Both the position numbers and the translations under genes were made by a program. Below, piece after piece: positions 40,137-48,310 of a DNA stretch of 48,310 bases. Under the pieces are notes generated by a model that saw nothing but the letters and a program-made list of their open reading frames with translations, had not been told where the DNA came from and did not search any database. How positions within the stretch are numbered: position 1 is the stretch's first letter; every line of letters begins with the position of its first letter. The stretch is taken from assembly GCA_947446885.1 (NCBI GenBank), contig CANFHZ010000007.1, positions 1-48,310 of the forward strand. The letters run 5' to 3'. This DNA comes from Comamonadaceae bacterium. Its GTDB lineage: Bacteria > Pseudomonadota > Gammaproteobacteria > Burkholderiales > Burkholderiaceae_C.

Positions 40137-42425
40137 ATGAAGTTTCGCTTCCCCATCATCATCATCGACGAGGACTTTCGCTCGGAGAATACGTCCGGCC
40201 TGGGCATCCGGGCGCTGGCCCAGGCCATTGAGACCGAAGGTTTTGAAGTCTTGGGCGTGACCAGCTACGGCGATCTCAGCCAGTTCGCCCAGCAGCAAAG
40301 CCGGGCCAGCGCCTTTATTTTGTCTATCGACGACGAGGAATTCACGCCCGGCCCGGACCTGGATCCGGCGGTGCTCAATTTGCGCCAGTTCATTGAAGAG
40401 GTGCGGCGCAAAAACCTGGACGTACCGATTTACGTCTATGGCGAGACCAAGACCAGCCGCCATATTCCGAATGACATCCTGCGCGAGCTGCACGGCTTTA
40501 TTCATATGTTTGAGGACACGCCGGAGTTCGTGGCGCGCCACATCATCCGCGAGGCCAAGGGCTATCTCGAAGGCGTGCAGCCACCGTTTTTCAAGGCGCT
40601 GCTCGACTATGCAGAAGACGGCTCGTATTCCTGGCACTGCCCGGGCCACTCGGGTGGCGTAGCGTTTTTGAAGAGCCCGGTGGGGCAGATGTTCCACCAG
40701 TTTTTTGGTGAAAACATGCTGCGCGCCGACGTGTGCAACGCGGTGGAAGAACTGGGGCAGTTACTGGACCACGACGGGGCGATTGGCGCCAGCGAGCGCA
40801 ATGCGGCGCGCATCTTCAATGCCGACCACTGCTTTTTCGTCACCAACGGCACCAGCACCAGCAACAAAATGGTCTGGCACCACACGGTGGCACCCAATGA
40901 CATCGTGGTGGTCGACCGCAATTGCCACAAGTCCATCTTGCACGCCATCATCATGACCGGCGCGATTCCGGTGTTTTTGAAACCCACGCGCAACCATTTC
41001 GGCATCATTGGGCCCATTCCCAAAGAAGAGTTCGAGCCCGCCACCATCCGCGCCAAGATCAAGGCCAACCCACTGGTCGCCGAGCATCTGGCCGGCGTCG
41101 ATACCGCCAGCATCAAACCGCGCGTGATGACGCTGACCCAATCGACCTACGACGGCGTGCTCTACAACACCGAGACCGTCAAGAAAATGCTGGACGGCTA
41201 CGTGGAAAACCTGCACTTTGATGAAGCCTGGTTGCCGCACGCAGCATTTCACCCTTTCTATGGCACCTACCACGCCATGGGTAAAAAACGTGCGCGCCCC
41301 AAAGAAGCGATGGTGTATTCCACCCAGTCCATCCACAAGTTGTTAGCCGGTATCAGTCAAGCCAGCCATGTGCTGGTGCAGGACTCGCAAACCGTCAAGC
41401 TGGACAAGCACCTCTTCAACGAGGCGTATTTGATGCACACCAGCACCAGCCCGCAGTACAGCATCATCGCCAGTTGCGATGTGGCCGCCGCGATGATGGA
41501 GCCCCCAGGCGGCACGGCACTGGTTGAAGAAAGCATCATGGAAGCGCTGGACTTCCGCCGCGCCATGCGCAAGGTGGACGAGGAATACGGACAGGACTGG
41601 TGGTTCACGGTCTGGGGGCCGGAAATCCACGCCGAAGAGGGCATAGGCACCGCCGACAACTGGATCATCAAGGCCGAATCGCGCAGCGCCAAAAACGGCG
41701 TCCACTGGCACGGTTTTGGCAAGATGGCCAGCGGCTTCAACATGCTGGACCCGATCAAGTCGACCATCGTCACACCGGGCATGGACCTGAACGGCAGGTT
41801 CGCCAAGACCGGCATTCCGGCCAGCATCGTCACCAAATTCTTGGCCGAGCATGGCGTGGTGGTTGAGAAAACGGGGCTCTACAGCTTTTTCATCATGTTC
41901 ACCATCGGCATCACCAAGGGCCGCTGGAACAGCATGCTCACGGCCTTGCAGCAGTTCAAGGACGATTACGACAAAAACCAGCCCATGTGGCGCGTGCTAC
42001 CCGAGTTCTGCAAAAAGTATCCGCGCTACGAAAAAATGGGCCTGGCAGATTTGTGCCAGCACGTGCACCATCTCTACGCCAAGTACGACATCGCGCGCCT
42101 GACCACCGAGATGTACCTGAGCGACCTGACGCCGGCCATGAAGCCCAGCGACGCCTATGCACACATCGCGCAGCGCCTGACCGAACGCGTGGGTATTGAC
42201 GCGCTCGAAGGCCGGGTCACGGTCGGCCTGATTACGCCGTACCCGCCTGGAATTCCCTTGCTCATCCCCGGCGAGGTGTTCAACCGCCAGATCGTTGACT
42301 ACCTGAAATTTGCCCGCGAGTTCAACGCGTTGTGCCCCGGATTCGAGACCGATATCCACGGCTTGGTGGAAGAGCAGGACGCCGACGGCAAGACCCGGTA
42401 TTTCGCGGACTGCGTGCGGGCTTGA
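40137..42425 (+). CDS. Orn/Lys/Arg decarboxylase (PLP-dependent, with N-terminal wing domain)
   Basis: 762 aa; N-terminal FPIIIIDEDFRSENTSGLGIRALAQAIE, HCPGHSGGVAFLKSPVG, FDEAWLPHAAFHPFYG, STQSIHKLLAG PLP-lysine site. Confidence 0.95.
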   Translation: MKFRFPIIIIDEDFRSENTSGLGIRALAQAIETEGFEVLGVTSYGDLSQFAQQQSRASAFILSIDDEEFTPGPDLDPAVLNLRQFIEEVRRKNLDVPIYVYGETKTSRHIPNDILRELHGFIHMFEDTPEFVARHIIREAKGYLEGVQPPFFKALLDYAEDGSYSWHCPGHSGGVAFLKSPVGQMFHQFFGENMLRADVCNAVEELGQLLDHDGAIGASERNAARIFNADHCFFVTNGTSTSNKMVWHHTVAPNDIVVVDRNCHKSILHAIIMTGAIPVFLKPTRNHFGIIGPIPKEEFEPATIRAKIKANPLVAEHLAGVDTASIKPRVMTLTQSTYDGVLYNTETVKKMLDGYVENLHFDEAWLPHAAFHPFYGTYHAMGKKRARPKEAMVYSTQSIHKLLAGISQASHVLVQDSQTVKLDKHLFNEAYLMHTSTSPQYSIIASCDVAAAMMEPPGGTALVEESIMEALDFRRAMRKVDEEYGQDWWFTVWGPEIHAEEGIGTADNWIIKAESRSAKNGVHWHGFGKMASGFNMLDPIKSTIVTPGMDLNGRFAKTGIPASIVTKFLAEHGVVVEKTGLYSFFIMFTIGITKGRWNSMLTALQQFKDDYDKNQPMWRVLPEFCKKYPRYEKMGLADLCQHVHHLYAKYDIARLTTEMYLSDLTPAMKPSDAYAHIAQRLTERVGIDALEGRVTVGLITPYPPGIPLLIPGEVFNRQIVDYLKFAREFNALCPGFETDIHGLVEEQDADGKTRYFADCVRA

Positions 42426-42445
42426 GGCCGCGCGCAGGGCCTCGA

Positions 42446-43228
42446 TTACTCGGTGATCACGCCCATGGTCTTATTGAAGCCCCCGTCCACATAGGTGATT
42501 TCGGCTGTCACACCCGCTGCCAGGTCGCTGAGCAAAAAGGCGGCGACGTTGCCCACGTCTTCAATCGTGACGTTGCGGCGAATGGGCGAGGCATCGGCAA
42601 CGACCTTGAGCAGCTTGCCGAAATCTTTGATGCCGCTGGCAGCCAGGGTTTTGATCGGACCGGCGCTGATGCCGTTGACGCGGATGCCATGGGGACCTAA
42701 TGCTTCGGCGGTGTAGCGCACCGAGGCCTCCAGCGAGGCTTTGGCCAGGCCCATGGTGTTGTAGTTGGGAATGATGCGCTCCGAGCCCAGGTAGGTCAGG
42801 GTCAGTAAAGCCGATTTGTCACGCAGGTAAGGCTGGGCAGCCTTGGCCATCGCAGGAAAGCTGTAGGCGCTGATGTCGTGGGCGATTTTGAAAGCCTCGC
42901 GGCTCAGACCTTCCAGAAAATTACCGGCGATGGCCTCGCGCGGAGCAAACCCGATGCTGTGCACGAAACCATCAAACTGCGGCCAGTGGACGCTCAGGTC
43001 GGCAAATAGTTTTTCGATCTGCGCGTCATCGCCTACGTCGCAGTCAAAAATCAGCGTGGAATTGAAATCGGCGGCAAACTCGGTGATTCGGTCTTTGAAA
43101 CGCTCGCCCACATAGCTGAAAGCCAGTTCAGCCCCTTGTGCATGGCAGGCCTTGGCGATGCCATAGGCAATAGAGCGGTTGGACAACACGCCGGTTACCA
43201 GAATCTTTTTGCCACTGAGAAAACCCAT
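42446..43228 (-). CDS. fabI: Enoyl-[acyl-carrier-protein] reductase (NADH)
   Basis: [82 protein letters not shown]. Confidence 0.96.
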   Translation of the reverse strand: MGFLSGKKILVTGVLSNRSIAYGIAKACHAQGAELAFSYVGERFKDRITEFAADFNSTLIFDCDVGDDAQIEKLFADLSVHWPQFDGFVHSIGFAPREAIAGNFLEGLSREAFKIAHDISAYSFPAMAKAAQPYLRDKSALLTLTYLGSERIIPNYNTMGLAKASLEASVRYTAEALGPHGIRVNGISAGPIKTLAASGIKDFGKLLKVVADASPIRRNVTIEDVGNVAAFLLSDLAAGVTAEITYVDGGFNKTMGVITE

Positions 43229-43328
43229 TGCGTCCCCTTATCAGGTCTGTGCGTCGAAACGAAAAAGGAATTGTCGCACGCAGCCTGATGTGGGGCCGGG
43301 CGGCGCGTTCCCGCGTGAATATGTCAGT

Positions 43329-43334
43329 TACAAT
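43329..43334 (+). promoter_or_regulatory. Candidate sigma70 -10 element (TACAAT) for rimP-nusA-infB
   Basis: TACAAT about 107-120 nt upstream of rimP, immediately before a terminator-like hairpin; -35 weak. Confidence 0.5.
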
Positions 43335-43343
43335 GCGCGCTCA

Positions 43344-43385
43344 CGACCAAACGGGCGGGTAACTACCGCCCGTTTTTTTTGGTCG
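43344..43385 (+). terminator. Intrinsic terminator/attenuator-like hairpin in the rimP leader
   Basis: ACGGGCGG-gtaacta-CCGCCCGT followed by T8; outer arms CGACCAA/TTGGTCG also complementary. Confidence 0.75.
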
Positions 43386-43440
43386 ATTGTTTTTCAAGCT
43401 GCCGCATAAAGCAGTGCTTGATCAGGTGAATTTTTAGGGA

Positions 43441-44052
43441 TTGTGCACAGACGTGGCGCTTCAGGACATTGTTGAACAGATCGTGACCGGCTTCGGGTTG
43501 GAGCTGGTAGATATTGAGCGTTCAGCCGGTGGTTTGTTGCGTGTGACGATTGATGTGCCTTGGAACCCGCAGGCTGCGGTCCCTGAACTGGTCACGGTGG
43601 AAGATTGCGAAAAAGTCACTCGCCAACTGCAGTTCAGCTTGGAAGTGGAGGCGATTGAGTACCGCAGGCTGGAGGTGTCCTCGCCCGGTATTGATCGACC
43701 CTTGCGCACGCCACAGGATTTCGAGCGTTTCACCGGGGAGGTGATTGACGTCACGCTCAAGGCGCCCATGGGCGAGCAGGCTGCGGGCCAGGTTCGGGCA
43801 AACCGCAAAAAGTTTCGCGGAACGCTGGAGAAGGTTGTGGATGCGCAGGGTGTTGCGGGCTGGCAAATCGTCTGGAGCGACGCTCCACCCCCCAAGCCCG
43901 GGCAACGGGTCAGCAAAAAGCGCGCACCAGCCCCTGTGCAGGCTTTGGGTTTTACTTTGGATGAGTTACGCGAGGCGCGGCTGGCGCCGCTGGTGAATTT
44001 CAAAGGCCGGCAGGCCGCTGCGGGCGCGCTCGACGGCGTGACGCAGGAGTGA
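43441..44052 (+). CDS. rimP: Ribosome maturation factor RimP
   Basis: LQDIVEQIVTGFGLELVDIERSAGGLLRVTID, VSSPGIDRPLRTPQDFERFTGEVI; start ambiguous (TTG 43441 or GTG 43453). Confidence 0.93.
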   Translation: MCTDVALQDIVEQIVTGFGLELVDIERSAGGLLRVTIDVPWNPQAAVPELVTVEDCEKVTRQLQFSLEVEAIEYRRLEVSSPGIDRPLRTPQDFERFTGEVIDVTLKAPMGEQAAGQVRANRKKFRGTLEKVVDAQGVAGWQIVWSDAPPPKPGQRVSKKRAPAPVQALGFTLDELREARLAPLVNFKGRQAAAGALDGVTQE

Positions 44053-44095
44053 GTGGTTTCGGTATGGCACACAGTGATTTTTGGAGAGTTCAGGC

Positions 44096-45598
44096 ATGAA
44101 TCGCGAATTGTTGATGTTGGTTGAGGCGATCTCCCGCGAGAAAAACGTGGAGCGCGATGTGGTTTTGGCTGCGGTGGAAGCCGCCTTGGCGCAGGCCACG
44201 AAAAAACTCTACGCGGGTGATGTGGATATCCGCGTTGCACTGGACCGCGACAGCGGCAACTACGAAACCTTCCGCCGCTGGCATGTGGTTCCTGATGAGG
44301 CGGGCCTGCAGCTGCCGGATCAGGAAATTCTGCTCTTTGAAGCCAAAGAGCAAATCGAAGACATTGAGGTGGACGAATACATCGAAGAAGCCATCGAGTC
44401 GGTGCCCATCGGGCGCATTGGTGCGATGGCGGCCAAGCAGGTCATCTTGCAAAAAATCCGCGATGCAGAGCGCGAGATGCTGCTCAATGACTTTATGTCA
44501 CGCGGGGACAAGATTTTCACCGGCACGGTCAAGCGCATGGATAAAGGCGATCTGATTGTCGAGAACAGCCGCGTTGAGGGCCGTTTGCGCCGCACCGAGA
44601 TGATCCCCAAGGAAAACTTCCGCACCGGCGACCGCGTGCGCGCCATGATCATGGAAGTGGACCTGACGCTGCGCGGAGCGCCCATTGTGCTGTCGCGCTC
44701 ATCGCCCGAATTCATGATCGAGTTGTTTCGCCAGGAAGTGCCCGAGATTGAGCAGGGCGTTTTGGAGATCAAGTCCTGCGCCCGCGATCCGGGTTCGCGC
44801 GCCAAGATTGCCGTGTTTTCGCATGACAAGCGTGTCGACCCCATCGGTACGTGTGTGGGTGTACGGGGTACGCGGATCAACGGCGTGACCAACGAGTTGG
44901 CCGGCGAGCGGGTGGACATTGTGTTGTGGAGCGAAGACCCGGCGCAATTTGTGATTGGCGCACTTGCTCCAGCGAACGTCAGCTCCATCGTTGTGGACGA
45001 AGAGCGGCACGCGATGGATGTGGTGGTTGATGAAGAAAACCTGGCGATTGCCATCGGGCGCGGCGGCCAGAACGTGCGCCTGGCCTCCGAGCTGACGGGT
45101 TGGAAAATCAACATCATGGACGCTGTCGAGTCGGCCCAAAAGCAGGCCAACGAAACCGATGCCGGTCGCCGCCTGTTCATGGAAAAGCTGGATGTGGACG
45201 AAGAGATCGCTGACATCCTGATCGCCGAAGGCTTCACAAGCCTAGAAGAAGTGGCCTATGTGCCCATCCAGGAAATGTTGGAAATCGAATCCTTTGACGA
45301 AGACACGGTGCATGAACTGCGCAACCGGGCGAAAGACGTGTTGCTGACCATGGAAATCGCGCAGGAAGGCAGCACCGAAGCAGCAATCGTGTCCCAGGAC
45401 CTGCACGACATCGAGGGGCTTGACTCCGGAACGATTGCGCAGTTGCAAGGCGGTGGCGTCCGTACCCGCGACGATTTGGCAGATCTTGCTATTGACGAAC
45501 TTATTGATATCACGGGCCAGTCACAAGACGACGCCCGCGCCCTGATCATGAAGGCCCGCGCACATTGGTTCGCCGATGACGCAGCCCCTCAAGAGTAA
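44096..45598 (+). CDS. nusA: Transcription termination/antitermination protein NusA
   Basis: [77 protein letters not shown]. Confidence 0.97.
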   Translation: MNRELLMLVEAISREKNVERDVVLAAVEAALAQATKKLYAGDVDIRVALDRDSGNYETFRRWHVVPDEAGLQLPDQEILLFEAKEQIEDIEVDEYIEEAIESVPIGRIGAMAAKQVILQKIRDAEREMLLNDFMSRGDKIFTGTVKRMDKGDLIVENSRVEGRLRRTEMIPKENFRTGDRVRAMIMEVDLTLRGAPIVLSRSSPEFMIELFRQEVPEIEQGVLEIKSCARDPGSRAKIAVFSHDKRVDPIGTCVGVRGTRINGVTNELAGERVDIVLWSEDPAQFVIGALAPANVSSIVVDEERHAMDVVVDEENLAIAIGRGGQNVRLASELTGWKINIMDAVESAQKQANETDAGRRLFMEKLDVDEEIADILIAEGFTSLEEVAYVPIQEMLEIESFDEDTVHELRNRAKDVLLTMEIAQEGSTEAAIVSQDLHDIEGLDSGTIAQLQGGGVRTRDDLADLAIDELIDITGQSQDDARALIMKARAHWFADDAAPQE

Positions 45599-45622
45599 TG
45601 GCCATGAAAGGTTACACACAAC

Positions 45623-48310
45623 ATGTCCATCACCACTGTTTCCGAGTTCGCTAATGAGCTCAAGCGGCCCACAGAAACGCTGCTTGAGCAGTTGAAAGCC
45701 GCTGGCGTGCCCAAAGCCGCCGCCGCTGACACGCTGACTGACGCCGACAAGCACAAGCTGCTGGCGTTTTTGCAAAGCAGCCACGGCACCGCCGGTGCCG
45801 AGCGTAAAAAAATCACGCTGGTTAAAAAGCAGACCACCGAGATTAAGCAGGCCGACGCATCCGGTAAGGCACGCACGATCCAGGTGGAGGTACGCAAGAA
45901 GCGCACTTTTATCCGGCGTGAAGATGGAAGTGACGGCCTTGCCGATGCATCCGTTTCGGCAATCCCGCAAGCACCCCTGATCGACGAGGCAGAACTGGCT
46001 CGCCGCGAAGAGGAAGCCCGCCGCCAGGCCGAATTGCTGCGCCGCCAGGAAGAAGAGTTGGCGCAACGGCGTCGCGAACGCGAAGAAGCAGAAGCGCGCG
46101 ATCGCGCCGCTGCCGAGCAGGCTGCAGCACAAGAGATCGCAACACAGGCCAGCGAAGCGACTGTGACACCGGCACCACGGCGAGTCGGCAACAAAATCCA
46201 ACCATCCGCTGAAGAACTGCAGGCCCAGCAAGCCAAGGAAGACGCCAAGGCCGCTGCCGAGCAGGCGCGTCTGGACAGCCTGGCCCAAGCTGCTGCGGCC
46301 TCTAAAGCGGCCTCTGAAGAAGACGCGGCGCGCGCCGCCGAATTGGGCGACCGTCGCCGCAAGGCCGAGGCTGAAGCCTCCGCCATCCGGATGATGATGT
46401 CCACGCCCAAGAAGGTGCTGGTTGCCAAGAAGCCGGAAGAAGTCAAGCCCCCAGTGGATGCCAAGTCCGCCGTCAAAGGCACTTTGCACAAGCCTGCGGC
46501 CGGTAGCACCGTGGCCAAGGCCAAGCCGGGTGGCGCACCAGGCGCCGGTACGGGCAAAGAGGTCAAATCCGCCAAGCTCTCCAGCAGCTGGGCAGGCGAT
46601 ACGGCCAAGAAAAAAGAGATCAAAACCCGTGGAGACACGGGTGCTGGTACCGGACGTTCAAGCAACTGGCGCGCCGGCCCACGTGGCAAACGCGGGCACG
46701 ACCGCGATGAGCACCAAAGCGCATCCGCCCCCGTCGAAGCGCGTGTGATCGAGGTTCACGTTCCGGAGACGATTACCGTGGCCGAGTTGGCCCACAAAAT
46801 GGCCATCAAGGCCAGCGAGGTGATCAAGCAGCTGATGAAGCTGGGCCAGATGGTCACCATCAACCAGCCGTTGGACCAGGACACCGCCATGATCGTGGTG
46901 GAAGAGTTGGGCCACACCGCCGTGATCGCGGCGCTGGACGACCCGGAAGCCTTCACCGACGACGAGGTGCAATCCCATGCGGAGTCACTGCCGCGTGCGC
47001 CGGTGGTAACCGTGATGGGCCACGTTGACCACGGCAAGACCTCGCTGCTGGACTACATCCGCCGCGCCAAAGTCGCCTCGGGTGAGGCGGGCGGTATCAC
47101 CCAGCACATCGGGGCTTACCACGTCGAGACCGCGCGCGGCATGGTGTCCTTTTTGGATACGCCTGGACACGAGGCTTTCACGGCCATGCGTGCCCGCGGC
47201 GCGCAGGCAACGGATATCGTGATCTTGGTGGTGGCTGCTGATGACGGTGTCATGCCGCAGACCAAAGAAGCGATCAAGCACGCCAAGGCCGCGGGCGTCC
47301 CCATCGTGGTGGCGATCAACAAAATCGACAAGCCCGATTCCAACCCTGAGCGCGTGAAAAACGAGCTGGTGGTCGAAGAGGTGGTGCCGGAGGAATTCGG
47401 CGGCGAGTCGCCTTTTGTCAGTGTGTCTGCCAAAACCGGGCAGGGCATTGATGATCTGCTGGAACAGGTCTTGTTGCAGGCCGAGGTGTTGGAGTTGCGT
47501 GCGCCGGTGGACGCCATGGCCAAAGGCCTGGTGATTGAGGCCAAGCTGGACAAGGGTCGCGGACCTGTGGCAACGGTGTTGGTTCAATCCGGCACGCTGA
47601 AGGCGGGCGACGTGGTTCTGGCTGGCCAGACCTATGGCCGCGTGCGCGCCATGCTCGACGAAAACGGCAAGCCCGCCAAGACTGCAGGGCCTTCGATCCC
47701 CGTGGAAATCCAGGGTCTGACGGAGGTTCCGCAGGCGGGTGACGAGTTCATGGTCATGTCCGATGAGCGGCGCGCCCGGGAAATTGCGACCTACCGTGCC
47801 GGCAAGTTCCGTAACACCAAGCTGGCCAAGCAGCAAGCCGCCAAGCTGGATTCGGTGTTTGCCGACATGACCTCGGGCGACATCAAGATGTTGCCCATCA
47901 TTGTCAAAGCCGATGTACAGGGTTCGCAAGAGGCGCTGGCCGCGTCCCTGCTCAAACTCTCTACCGAGGAGGTCAAGGTACAGATGGTCTACTCGGCTGT
48001 GGGCGGCATCAGCGAGTCCGACATCAACCTGGCGATTGCGTCCAAGGCCATCGTCATCGGCTTTAACGTGCGGGCCGATGCCGGAGCGCGCAAGCTGGCC
48101 GAAGGCAATGGCGTGGACATCCACTACTACAACATCATTTACGACGCGGTCGATGAGTTGAAAGCAGCCATGTCTGGCATGCTCGCGCCCGAGAAGCGCG
48201 AAGAGGTCATCGGCATGGCCGAGATCCGCACCGTGTTCGTGGCGTCCAAGATCGGTACCGTCGCAGGCTGCATGGTCACCGCCGGCTTTGTCACCCGCAG
48301 CGCGCATTTC
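45623..48310 (+). CDS. infB: Translation initiation factor IF-2 (3' truncated by window edge)
   Basis: ATG at 45623: [86 protein letters not shown]; no stop before the window end. Confidence 0.97.
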   Translation, partial: MSITTVSEFANELKRPTETLLEQLKAAGVPKAAAADTLTDADKHKLLAFLQSSHGTAGAERKKITLVKKQTTEIKQADASGKARTIQVEVRKKRTFIRREDGSDGLADASVSAIPQAPLIDEAELARREEEARRQAELLRRQEEELAQRRREREEAEARDRAAAEQAAAQEIATQASEATVTPAPRRVGNKIQPSAEELQAQQAKEDAKAAAEQARLDSLAQAAAASKAASEEDAARAAELGDRRRKAEAEASAIRMMMSTPKKVLVAKKPEEVKPPVDAKSAVKGTLHKPAAGSTVAKAKPGGAPGAGTGKEVKSAKLSSSWAGDTAKKKEIKTRGDTGAGTGRSSNWRAGPRGKRGHDRDEHQSASAPVEARVIEVHVPETITVAELAHKMAIKASEVIKQLMKLGQMVTINQPLDQDTAMIVVEELGHTAVIAALDDPEAFTDDEVQSHAESLPRAPVVTVMGHVDHGKTSLLDYIRRAKVASGEAGGITQHIGAYHVETARGMVSFLDTPGHEAFTAMRARGAQATDIVILVVAADDGVMPQTKEAIKHAKAAGVPIVVAINKIDKPDSNPERVKNELVVEEVVPEEFGGESPFVSVSAKTGQGIDDLLEQVLLQAEVLELRAPVDAMAKGLVIEAKLDKGRGPVATVLVQSGTLKAGDVVLAGQTYGRVRAMLDENGKPAKTAGPSIPVEIQGLTEVPQAGDEFMVMSDERRAREIATYRAGKFRNTKLAKQQAAKLDSVFADMTSGDIKMLPIIVKADVQGSQEALAASLLKLSTEEVKVQMVYSAVGGISESDINLAIASKAIVIGFNVRADAGARKLAEGNGVDIHYYNIIYDAVDELKAAMSGMLAPEKREEVIGMAEIRTVFVASKIGTVAGCMVTAGFVTRSAHF

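Noticed and set aside
46985-48307. 440 aa minus-strand ORF
   Set aside because: Antisense to infB, whose frame contains the IF-2 GTPase motifs; infB itself is missing from the ORF track only because it lacks a stop in the window.

Overview
This window looks like a gene-dense, high-GC chromosomal segment from a betaproteobacterium, most likely Burkholderiales/Comamonadaceae (lineage inferred from gene content and protein wording, not searched). I see no tRNA or rRNA genes, no CRISPR array, and no IS, phage or plasmid module. Most of it is core housekeeping: lspA-ileS-ribF, purN, an RsmB/NOP methyltransferase, a fatty acid desaturase, rpmG-rpmB, trxB, ftsK-lolA-rarA, livHMGF, gloB, fabI and rimP-nusA-infB (infB runs off the right edge). 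Accessory blocks are an RND efflux pair, a xylB-xylA-Gfo/Idh operon, a class-III-fold Orn/Lys/Arg decarboxylase, an HNH nuclease next to an exported LigE-type ATP-dependent DNA ligase, and an AttEFGH-like cluster (ABC ATPase, long FtsX-type permease, secreted CrtC/AttH calycin-like protein) preceded by a small hypothetical protein. The most notable candidates are the AttEFGH-like cluster with its structured upstream region, a very short promoter-terminator leader in front of rimP-nusA-infB, a structured leader in front of rpmB-rpmG, the HNH/LigE pair, an uncharacterised outer-membrane-like protein, and the C-terminal extension of the desaturase. None of these is proven novel from sequence alone.
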